Position numbers and translations under genes: made by a program. A DNA stretch of 11,763 bases from an uncultured Oscillospiraceae bacterium (GTDB lineage Bacteria; Bacillota; Clostridia; Oscillospirales; Oscillospiraceae), in contig CAJUSG010000064.1 of NCBI GenBank assembly GCA_910589085.1, positions 1 through 11,763 of the forward strand. The letters are read 5' to 3'. Each line of letters starts with the position of its first letter. Position 1 is the first letter of the stretch. The notes under the pieces were generated by a model, which did no database searches, was not told the DNA's origin, and saw only the letters and a list, made by a program, of their open reading frames with translations. This document shows positions 5,380 to 11,763 of this stretch, piece by piece.

Positions 5380-6543
5380 ATGGATCAGCATTATGGCAGC
5401 AGCCTGCCCAAGGACAAAAATGTGGAGAGAATCGTCCATGAGGAGAGAAACGGCAGTGAGGCGTCGATCGAAAAGGTCTCGGACTACATTCAGCGGGTCA
5501 GCGACTACATTGAGGCGCGGAAAGAGGACCGGCATTTCTTTGTCTACCGGGGGGAGCCGGAGCTGTACCCCAGCCCCTGCCGGCCGGGGCTGTTCCGTAT
5601 GAGCACCCTGACCGAGAACCCCTTTTTTGAAAAAAACCTCTTTCACACCATGCGGCAAAACAAGCTCACCGGAGACAGGAGCTATCTGGAGAACGCCATC
5701 GACGCCCAGCACGGGGAATTCCCCAGCCGCCTGCTGGATGTGAGCTACAACTGTCTCACCGCCCTGTACTTTGCCGTCACGCCCTATTACCACAAGGCGG
5801 AGGACGCTCTGGACGACCGGGACGGCAGGGTGTTTGTATTTTTTCTGGATGAGATTTTCAGCCCCAGCGCCGAGAATATCAATGAGAATTACAACGCGGT
5901 CATTAACCGGGACTGTCCCTGGAGCCAGGAATTCCTGTTCCGGAAGAACCACAAATTTGTTGACTACACCAAGATCAACAGCCGCATCGTGGCCCAGCAG
6001 GGGGGCTTTATCCTTTTCCAGGGGGATGCGGCGGAGGAGCTTCCAAAGAGGTTGTACTATGGAATTACCATCCCCGGTGATGCCAAGCCCCGCCTGAGGG
6101 CCGAACTGAAGGAACTGTTCGGGATTCACACGGGGAGCATCTATCCCGAGGTAATCAACCTGGTCAAGGAGCTCACCGGCAAGAGCGGGCGGATGAACAC
6201 CCAGGCCTTCACCTGTGAAAATGAGCTGCGCTACACCCTGGAACAGCTGCGGCGGGAGCTGGACTACTATCTGGACTACGCCCTGTCTCAAAAGCGGTCG
6301 CAGGCGGAGGAGGACACCATGCGGCAGATCCTGGCCAGGGTGGAGAAGGTGGTCAACAGCTACCGGGAGGGGCTGGTCCACATGGCGCAGAATCGGGATG
6401 TGTGGCTGGAGGAGCTGGAGGCGCGGACAATGGAGGCGATTCTTCAGGACTACAACAGCCAGGTGCGGCAGTTTGCCTGTGCGGCCGCGCAGTACAGGCT
6501 GGGATGGTTTTCCGCGGACAGCCTGATAATCACGATGGACTGA
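5380..6543 (+). CDS. FRG-domain protein, first gene of an FRG-AIPR pair
   Basis: A 387-residue protein with the FRG domain, a family named for an N-terminal (F/Y)RG motif and without an established activity. The signature blocks are all present: FFVYRGEPELYP (53-64) with CRPGLFR (67-73), QHGEFPSRLLDVSYNCLTAL (110-129) leading into YFAV (130-133), and SRIVAQQGGFILF (201-213). The region before the domain (about 1-50) and the region after it (about 278-375) are charged and helical, the latter possibly a coiled coil for protein contacts. There is no signal peptide or membrane segment. The gene starts a two-gene operon; the AIPR gene follows after 34 bases with its own ribosome binding site. FRG proteins recur in mobile and defence-type neighbourhoods, so a role in phage defence is inferred from the partner. 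Base composition is less G+C rich than the flanking housekeeping-type genes. Confidence 0.88.
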   Translation: MDQHYGSSLPKDKNVERIVHEERNGSEASIEKVSDYIQRVSDYIEARKEDRHFFVYRGEPELYPSPCRPGLFRMSTLTENPFFEKNLFHTMRQNKLTGDRSYLENAIDAQHGEFPSRLLDVSYNCLTALYFAVTPYYHKAEDALDDRDGRVFVFFLDEIFSPSAENINENYNAVINRDCPWSQEFLFRKNHKFVDYTKINSRIVAQQGGFILFQGDAAEELPKRLYYGITIPGDAKPRLRAELKELFGIHTGSIYPEVINLVKELTGKSGRMNTQAFTCENELRYTLEQLRRELDYYLDYALSQKRSQAEEDTMRQILARVEKVVNSYREGLVHMAQNRDVWLEELEARTMEAILQDYNSQVRQFACAAAQYRLGWFSADSLIITMD

Positions 6544-6577
6544 GGAGCCTCACCACAGAGAGAAAGAGGAGGACGCT

Positions 6578-8926
6578 ATGGGACGCATTTTGCAGCACGA
6601 ACAGATGAGAAATCGCCTGACCGAAAACATCAACCGCCTGCTGGAGAACCAGGAGGCCCGCGGCGATGCCAAGTGGTGGGAGGAGCCCCAGGCTCAGGAG
6701 TGCCTTCAGCGCATGGCGGCGGACAACGAGCTCTTCATCTGCACCTCTGATATGCTGGAGATCACCCAGGAGGGGGATGAAAAAAGACTGGTTTTTGTCC
6801 GCCACTGGGACCTCCAAAAGCCCCGGCGGGATATGCTCCAGGAGTATGTGAACTGCCTGGTGGAGGACCCGAAAACCAACTCCATTCAGATGGTCTTCTT
6901 TGTGAAGGACCTGCACGACCGTATTGCCCTGGAGGAGACCTTTGATAAAAAGCTGTGCAGGGACATAGCTGCGGTGGCCAAAAGGACGGCGGGTAAAAAG
7001 GATACCCTGTATATGATTGTCACCTGTGTCCTGATACAGGAGTATTCAAAGCAGCCCGTAAAGCTGACCAGACTCCAGCCCTATGAGATTGTCTCCGAGC
7101 CCCCCATTGACGGCAGGATCAATCTGGAGCCCAGCAAGACTAAGGAGGAGAAGGAGGCTCCGGAGGACCGGCACTGCAATATTCAGGCCGTGACCTTTGC
7201 GGCGGACCTGTACCAGCTGGTGGAGCTGTACAACCTGGTGGGGGAACAGCTTTTCCGGAACAATGTGCGCTTTGGAATTGAGGAAAAAATGGGGGTGGAC
7301 TACTCCATCCAGCAGACGCTGAGAGAAAAGCCGTGGCAGTTCTACTACAAAAACAACGGCATCACTATTTTAGCGGACTGCTCCGCCTCCGTTTTGGCCT
7401 GTACCGATGAGATTATCCTGGGGGAGATCGGGCCGGACCGCCTGCCCAATTTCTCGGTGGTCAACGGCGCCCAGACCATCACCGCGGCGGCACAGTACTT
7501 TTTCAGGCTGCAGCACCAGCAGAAGGATGGGAAGAGAAGTGAAACTGAGCGGAAGGAATTGAAAAACAGCTTTGAGGAGTCCAAAAAGTGGGCGAAGGTG
7601 CCGGTTCGGGTCATCCAGATCCCCGAGGGGGTGGAGGGAGAGCGGCTGGTGAAGGAGATCAGCGTCGCCCTCAACCGGCAGAAGCCCATCCTTATGGAGG
7701 ATATCGCCTTCACCTCCCCGGATGTACATAAGCTGAGCGAATATCTGTGGGACCGCCGGAACAGCGGCGCTCCGTTCCAGCTGATCCGCCGGGGCGAGGG
7801 GGTAAAGGACAGCCGGTACATCACTTTGATTGAGTTTGTCCGGGCCCGGATTGCCTGCGCGGGCTCCCCGGGTCCCGCCCGAAACAAGGGCGGCGACGAT
7901 CTGCTGAAAACCAGGCTGGACGAGGGCCGCTACTGCTTTGTCCGGGATGACATCTTTGCCGATGATTGGCTTGGAGCCGAGGGAGATGAGGAGACCGCTG
8001 TGTTTGGCCGGGACTACGGCGCGGTGTTTTTTGCCCACCAGGCGGCGCAGGAGTATGAGAAGTGCGCGCGGACCATACGGATTGGAGAGGCGGACTATCT
8101 GGGCGTCGTCCGCAACGGAAAGTGGTATTTTACCGCGCTTCTTGTCCAGCTGCTGAATGGCTTCCGGATGCAGGAGGACGGCAAAACCCCTGACTTTTCC
8201 CGGTTCTCCGGCACCGTTGAGGAGATTCAGGAGAAAATCCCCCGGGCCATTGACCCCTTTGCCCACCTGACAGTTCTGTGCGTCTCCCAGGGCAAGGAGG
8301 TTAACTCCAACCTGTTTAAGGGGGACGAGCTGTATGAGGACATCATCCGGGGCATGAGAGATGGATTCGCCTCGGCCCAGGACGGGAGCGGCCCCCAAAA
8401 GAGGGAGCTGTTCCGCCAGCTGACAGAGCTGTTCCAGGCTCCGCCGGCGGGGACATCCGTGGAAGAGTTGAACGGCGGCCCAACAAACATCGGTCGAGCA
8501 AATGGCGATCAAATAGACGGCAGTCAAATACAAGTAATCCCCGAGGAGCTGGAGCAGCTGATTGCGCCAGGCGGCAACTATGTGGTTGCGGATGAATTGA
8601 TACACGCGGTGGAGAACGATGCCGAGGCATACGCAAGAATTGCGGAATATATATTAAGGCATTTCCCTGTTCCAAAGGCGGTAATAAAGGAAAACTGCCG
8701 CACTTGGCTCACCAGTGACTATATGGTGGTGCGGGCAGGTGTGGGCAGCTTCCGCGGCAACCCCAGAAGAATCCAGGTGGACACCGAGCACTACTGGGTG
8801 GGGACGAGCATCAACACCGAATCAAAGTGCCGCAATCTGCGCACGCTGTGCTCGCTGGCCAACGTCCCTGAAGGGACCATCCGCTGGAAGAAAAAGGGCA
8901 GGCCGGGTTACACATTTATCTGGTGA
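6578..8926 (+). CDS. AIPR-domain protein (abortive infection phage resistance family)
   Basis: A 782-residue cytosolic protein with the AIPR domain, a family named for abortive-infection phage resistance and often found near restriction-modification genes. The core runs from about residue 228 to 600 and has the three diagnostic blocks: FYYKNNGITIL (255-265), FSVVNGAQTI (292-301) and ISVALNRQKPI (361-371). The N-terminal ~225 residues are not recognised; no obvious nuclease motif was found there. A Gly/Asn/Gln-rich linker (632-652) leads to a ~130-residue C-terminal module with basic, aromatic ends (IRWKKKGRPGYTF). That part (8461-8700) is about 50% G+C by hand count and uses ATA, ACA and CAA codons rare elsewhere in the gene, suggesting separate origin. 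AAGAGGAGG lies 5 bases before the ATG. The stop overlaps a possible GTG start of the next gene. The biochemical activity is unknown. Confidence 0.88.
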   Translation: MGRILQHEQMRNRLTENINRLLENQEARGDAKWWEEPQAQECLQRMAADNELFICTSDMLEITQEGDEKRLVFVRHWDLQKPRRDMLQEYVNCLVEDPKTNSIQMVFFVKDLHDRIALEETFDKKLCRDIAAVAKRTAGKKDTLYMIVTCVLIQEYSKQPVKLTRLQPYEIVSEPPIDGRINLEPSKTKEEKEAPEDRHCNIQAVTFAADLYQLVELYNLVGEQLFRNNVRFGIEEKMGVDYSIQQTLREKPWQFYYKNNGITILADCSASVLACTDEIILGEIGPDRLPNFSVVNGAQTITAAAQYFFRLQHQQKDGKRSETERKELKNSFEESKKWAKVPVRVIQIPEGVEGERLVKEISVALNRQKPILMEDIAFTSPDVHKLSEYLWDRRNSGAPFQLIRRGEGVKDSRYITLIEFVRARIACAGSPGPARNKGGDDLLKTRLDEGRYCFVRDDIFADDWLGAEGDEETAVFGRDYGAVFFAHQAAQEYEKCARTIRIGEADYLGVVRNGKWYFTALLVQLLNGFRMQEDGKTPDFSRFSGTVEEIQEKIPRAIDPFAHLTVLCVSQGKEVNSNLFKGDELYEDIIRGMRDGFASAQDGSGPQKRELFRQLTELFQAPPAGTSVEELNGGPTNIGRANGDQIDGSQIQVIPEELEQLIAPGGNYVVADELIHAVENDAEAYARIAEYILRHFPVPKAVIKENCRTWLTSDYMVVRAGVGSFRGNPRRIQVDTEHYWVGTSINTESKCRNLRTLCSLANVPEGTIRWKKKGRPGYTFIW

Positions 8927-8939
8927 CGAAACAAGAGCC

Positions 8940-8956
8940 CCCGCCCGTGTGGCGGG
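8940..8956. other. Perfect GC hairpin between the AIPR and sulfatase genes
   Basis: CCCGCC (8940-8945), loop CGTGT, GGCGGG (8951-8956), starting 13 bases after the AIPR stop. It has no T-run, so it is a weak candidate for termination. It might reduce read-through, or, if translation begins at GTG 8923, simply be coding sequence. Confidence 0.5.
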
Positions 8957-8979
8957 AACCCCTGAAAAGAGACGATATC

Positions 8980-10845
8980 ATGAAAACACTGCTTGAAATT
9001 CTGCGTTTGCCCCCCGAGGCGGAGGAGAGATACAAAACCGCCCACCATATCTGGATGGCCCTGGCTCTGACGGGGCTGGGCTGCTGTACCGGCGGGCTGT
9101 CCCTGTTCTTTGCCGCCACCGCCTACGTGAAGCTGAACAGCATGGCCCTGCTCTACTCCTATCTCGCCAATCCCCTGATCCTGGTGCTCAATCTCCTGCC
9201 GCCGGTGCTGCTGATCTGGCTGTTCTATTTTCTCTCCCGCCGGGCCTGGGTGGGATTTCTGGGCAGCTTTATCCCCACCATCGGGGTCGCGCTGGTCAAT
9301 TACTTCAAGATCCGTCTGCGGTCCGACCCCCTCCTGGCCACCGACCTGCGTCTGGCCGCCGAGGCGGGGGGAATTGTGGGGGGCTACACCCTGGACCTCA
9401 CCTGGCTGGTGTGGTTTGCCCTGTTCTGCCTGATTGCCGGGGTGCTGTTTGCCGTCTTCTTCATGCCGAAGGGGCTGCGGGGCTGGCGGGAGCGGACCTT
9501 CGGGGCGCTGAGCTGCCTGGCCCTGATGGCGGCGGCCTTTGTCAGCCTGTATCTCAACCCCGAAGTTTACGCCCGGACCGCCAACATCCGTTTTATCAAC
9601 CAGTGGTCCGATGTGGAGGTCTTCGTGTCCAAGGGCTGCACATACCCCTTCCTGTACTCCTTCCGGGACATGTTCCCCACCCCGCCCCCCGGCTACAACA
9701 GGGATGAGGCCGCCGCCCGGCTGGCTGAATATGCCGGGGATGATATTCCGGCGGAGAAAAAGGTATCTGTCATGGGGATCATGCTGGAGGCCTTCTGCGA
9801 TCTCACCGATTTTGAGGCCCTGGCCGGCCAGGAGAGCGTGGCCCGGGTCTATGCCCCCTGGCACGAGCTGGAGGAGCGGTCGGTCTCCGGAAATCTGCTG
9901 ACCAACATCTTCGCCGGGGGGACGGTGGACACCGAGTGGGCCTTCCTCACCGGCTACTCCGCCCATGAGGACTTTCGCTCCCCCACCGACTCCTACGTCT
10001 GGTATTTCCGGGAGCAGGGCTACCAGACCTTCGGCAGCCACCCGGGTCATGGCTGGTTCTATAACCGGCAGAATGTAAATCAGTACCTGGGCTTTGAGGA
10101 CTATTGGTTTACCGAGAACCACTACGGCCAGCTGGTGGACCCCACGGCGGCTATCTGGAACTCCGACCCTCTGCTGGTCCAGGAGCTGCTGAGGCAGTTG
10201 GAGGACCGGACCGCCCAGGGGCCGTGCTTCTCCTTCTCGGTCTCCTACCAGAACCACGGCCCCTACGCCGACACCCCCACTGATGGGACCGCCTATCTCA
10301 CCCCCACCGGGTCCGGCCTGACGGAGGCGAGCTGCAATATTCTGAACAACTACCTGAACGGAATCAGCAGGACGGTCGGGGCGGTGGCGGAGCTGACCCA
10401 GGGGCTGGAGCGGCTGGAGGAGCCGGTGGTACTGGTCCTCTTCGGCGACCACAAGCCCTGGGCCGGAAACGGAAATTCCGTCTACACAGAGCTGGGGGCG
10501 GATTTTGATATTGCCACTCCCGAGGGCTTCTATGACTACTACGCCACCCCCTATCTGATCTGGGCCAATCCCGCCGCCCGGGAGGTGCTGGGCCGGGAGC
10601 TGACAGGGACCGGCGGGGATTTCTCCCCCTGCTTCCTGATGCAGGAGCTGTTTGACCAGTGCGGCTGGACGGGGCCGGGCTTTATGGAGCTGTCCCGGGA
10701 GATGCGGGCGGTCACCCCCCTGCTCCACGTGCGGGGGCTGTCCTGGAGGGACGGCGCCCCGGCCCAGGGACTGGAGGAGGACGCCTTTTATCAGAGCTTC
10801 CGGTGCATGGAGTACTACCGGGAGCAGGAGGCCGGCGTCCCCTGA
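8980..10845 (+). CDS. LTA-synthase-family membrane sulfatase / phosphoglycerol transferase
   Basis: A 621-residue polytopic membrane enzyme with an outward-facing catalytic domain, of the LtaS/alkaline-phosphatase superfamily that moves phosphoglycerol from phosphatidylglycerol onto a surface polymer. About five membrane segments lie at roughly 24-47, 64-84, 91-108, 142-162 and 176-192. The catalytic domain starts near 262 and has the metal-site E270 (MLEAFCDL), the nucleophile T315 (AGGTVDTEW), YQNHGPY (423-429) and the metal-binding FGDHKPW (488-494; D490, H491). The enzyme could make lipoteichoic acid or decorate a glycan; family alone does not decide. The ATG at 8980 is chosen because the family starts near the first membrane helix, but its ribosome binding site (GAAAAGAGA) is weak; GTG 8923, overlapping the AIPR stop, would add 19 residues. 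The gene ends before a strong terminator. Confidence 0.9.
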   Translation: MKTLLEILRLPPEAEERYKTAHHIWMALALTGLGCCTGGLSLFFAATAYVKLNSMALLYSYLANPLILVLNLLPPVLLIWLFYFLSRRAWVGFLGSFIPTIGVALVNYFKIRLRSDPLLATDLRLAAEAGGIVGGYTLDLTWLVWFALFCLIAGVLFAVFFMPKGLRGWRERTFGALSCLALMAAAFVSLYLNPEVYARTANIRFINQWSDVEVFVSKGCTYPFLYSFRDMFPTPPPGYNRDEAAARLAEYAGDDIPAEKKVSVMGIMLEAFCDLTDFEALAGQESVARVYAPWHELEERSVSGNLLTNIFAGGTVDTEWAFLTGYSAHEDFRSPTDSYVWYFREQGYQTFGSHPGHGWFYNRQNVNQYLGFEDYWFTENHYGQLVDPTAAIWNSDPLLVQELLRQLEDRTAQGPCFSFSVSYQNHGPYADTPTDGTAYLTPTGSGLTEASCNILNNYLNGISRTVGAVAELTQGLERLEEPVVLVLFGDHKPWAGNGNSVYTELGADFDIATPEGFYDYYATPYLIWANPAAREVLGRELTGTGGDFSPCFLMQELFDQCGWTGPGFMELSREMRAVTPLLHVRGLSWRDGAPAQGLEEDAFYQSFRCMEYYREQEAGVP

Positions 10846-10857
10846 TACAGCACATGG

Positions 10858-10889
10858 AAAAGCCCTCCGGCGGCGGCCGGAGGGCTTTT
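10858..10889. terminator. Bidirectional intrinsic terminator
   Basis: A perfect 13-bp stem: AAAAGCCCTCCGG (10858-10870), loop CGGCGG (10871-10876), CCGGAGGGCTTTT (10877-10889). Terminal A- and T-runs allow action in both directions, for the sulfatase gene ending at 10845 and for the convergent pncB-like gene whose stop is at 10891. Confidence 0.95.
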
Positions 10890-10890
10890 A

Positions 10891-11763
10891 TCATTTCATC
10901 TCGTGGCTGTTGAGCAGACCCTGCTTGATGTCCCAGAGCTTCTGGGACAGGTCCACATAGTAGTTGTGGGGGTTTTCAAACCGCTTTACCTCGTCCCACA
11001 GGGCGTCCACCTGCCGCTGGCAGTAGGCCCGGCTGGTCTGGAGGTCGGGCACCTGATACACCAACTCGCCCCCCTGGAAGATGGGCACCATCAGCTCACG
11101 GGCCTCGATGCCGGTGTAGATCTTACGCTTCCAGGTGGCGTCGGGGTCAAAGAGCTCCAGGGGCTGGGTGAAGTCAAACACCTCGTCATGGAGGCAGATG
11201 AGGTCGGCCTCCGCCTTGCCGGTGTCCCGGGAGAAAATTCGGTAGATCTTCTTGAAGTGGGGGGTGGTGATCTTGGCGGCGTTCTCGCTGATCTTGATTT
11301 TGGGAATAATGGTCCCGTCGTCGGCCTCAATGGCGGCCAGCTTGTAGACCCCGCCGAACACCGGCTCGCTGCGGGAGGTAATCAGCCGCTCGCCCACGCC
11401 GAAGGAGTCGATCCTCGCCCCCTGGCGGACCAGGTCCCGGATGATGTATTCGTCCAGGGCGTTGGAGGCCACAATCTTGCAGTCGGTGAAGCCCGCCTCG
11501 TCCAGCAGCTCCCGGGCCTTCTGGGAGAGGTAGGTGAGGTCGCCCGAGTCCAGCCGGATGCCGCACTTGGTGATGCCTCGGGGGACCAGGACCTCCTGGA
11601 AGGCCCGGATGGCGTTGGGCACGCCGGACTTGAGCACGTTGTAGGTGTCCACCAGCAGGGTGGCGTTGTTGGGGTAGAGCTGGCAGTAGGTCTTGAAGGC
11701 GGTGTACTCGTCGGGGAACATCTGCACCCAGGAGTGGGCCATGGTGCCGGTGGCGGGGGAGCC
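10891..11763 (-). CDS. pncB: Nicotinate phosphoribosyltransferase, 5' end outside the window
   Basis: The C-terminal 290 residues of a nicotinate phosphoribosyltransferase; the gene continues past the right edge of the window. The enzyme joins nicotinate and PRPP to form nicotinate mononucleotide, coupled to ATP hydrolysis, in the Preiss-Handler salvage route to NAD. Diagnostic segments are GTMAHSW (visible residues 6-12, with the conserved His), the PRPP/phosphate-binding RLDSGDL (70-76), ASNALDEYII (99-108) and DSFGVGERL (119-127). Roughly 60% of the usual ~480 residues are present. The stop lies directly behind the shared terminator, so the gene is convergent with the sulfatase gene and not in its operon. 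The in-frame ATG at 11742 is internal, not the start. Neither a promoter nor the N-terminal domain is visible. Confidence 0.95.
   Translation of the reverse strand, partial: GSPATGTMAHSWVQMFPDEYTAFKTYCQLYPNNATLLVDTYNVLKSGVPNAIRAFQEVLVPRGITKCGIRLDSGDLTYLSQKARELLDEAGFTDCKIVASNALDEYIIRDLVRQGARIDSFGVGERLITSRSEPVFGGVYKLAAIEADDGTIIPKIKISENAAKITTPHFKKIYRIFSRDTGKAEADLICLHDEVFDFTQPLELFDPDATWKRKIYTGIEARELMVPIFQGGELVYQVPDLQTSRAYCQRQVDALWDEVKRFENPHNYYVDLSQKLWDIKQGLLNSHEMK

Noticed and set aside
6578..7250. Possible PD-(D/E)XK nuclease in the N-terminal part of the AIPR protein
   Set aside because: No convincing D...ExK spacing with flanking strands was found by eye; not claimed.
8908..10728. Long open frame antisense to the LTA-synthase-like gene (606 codons)
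   Set aside because: Same GC-driven artefact; no recognisable domain, and the sense strand encodes the intact enzyme.

Overview
The window looks like chromosomal DNA from a G+C-rich, low-motility-type gut Firmicute, most likely an Oscillospiraceae/Flavonifractor-like Clostridium relative. This is inferred from the family-level content (a SpoVK/CbxX-like AAA+ ATPase, MtaB, an orphan F420-ligase-domain protein, an LTA-synthase-like sulfatase), from AGGAGG-type ribosome binding sites, and from the strong GC bias at third codon positions. No ribosomal or other marker gene is present, so the genus is not established.

Layout. Positions 1-2241 (+) hold the 3' end of an AAA+ ATPase gene, an intergenic repeat cluster, and a translationally coupled pair: a small cupin protein and the tRNA methylthiotransferase MtaB. 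Positions 2242-3114 (+) hold a promoter-like extended -10, a second copy of the intergenic inverted repeat, and a gene for a stand-alone F420-0:gamma-glutamyl-ligase-domain protein. A perfect bidirectional terminator (3115-3146) separates it from a convergent D-2-hydroxyacid dehydrogenase (3153-4094, -). That gene is divergent from a LysR-type regulator (4273-5205, +), and the 178-bp gap between them holds promoters for both directions and dyad symmetries.

Positions 5206-8926 are the accessory part. A good extended -10 and a roughly 110-nt leader able to form two competing hairpin arrangements precede a two-gene operon. It encodes an FRG-domain protein (387 aa) and an AIPR-domain protein (782 aa, the family named for abortive infection phage resistance). 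The pair has no methyltransferase, helicase or transposase beside it. It is the best candidate for a little-described system, probably anti-phage, in the window. The last ~140 residues of the AIPR protein are encoded by DNA of visibly different composition and codon choice and may be a swapped C-terminal module.

The AIPR stop codon overlaps a possible GTG start of an LTA-synthase-family membrane sulfatase/phosphoglycerol transferase (8980-10845, +). A second strong bidirectional terminator (10858-10889) separates this from a convergent nicotinate phosphoribosyltransferase gene (10891-11763, -), whose 5' end lies outside the window. No stretch longer than 300 bases lacks a gene. No rRNA, tRNA, CRISPR array, insertion sequence or integrase was seen.
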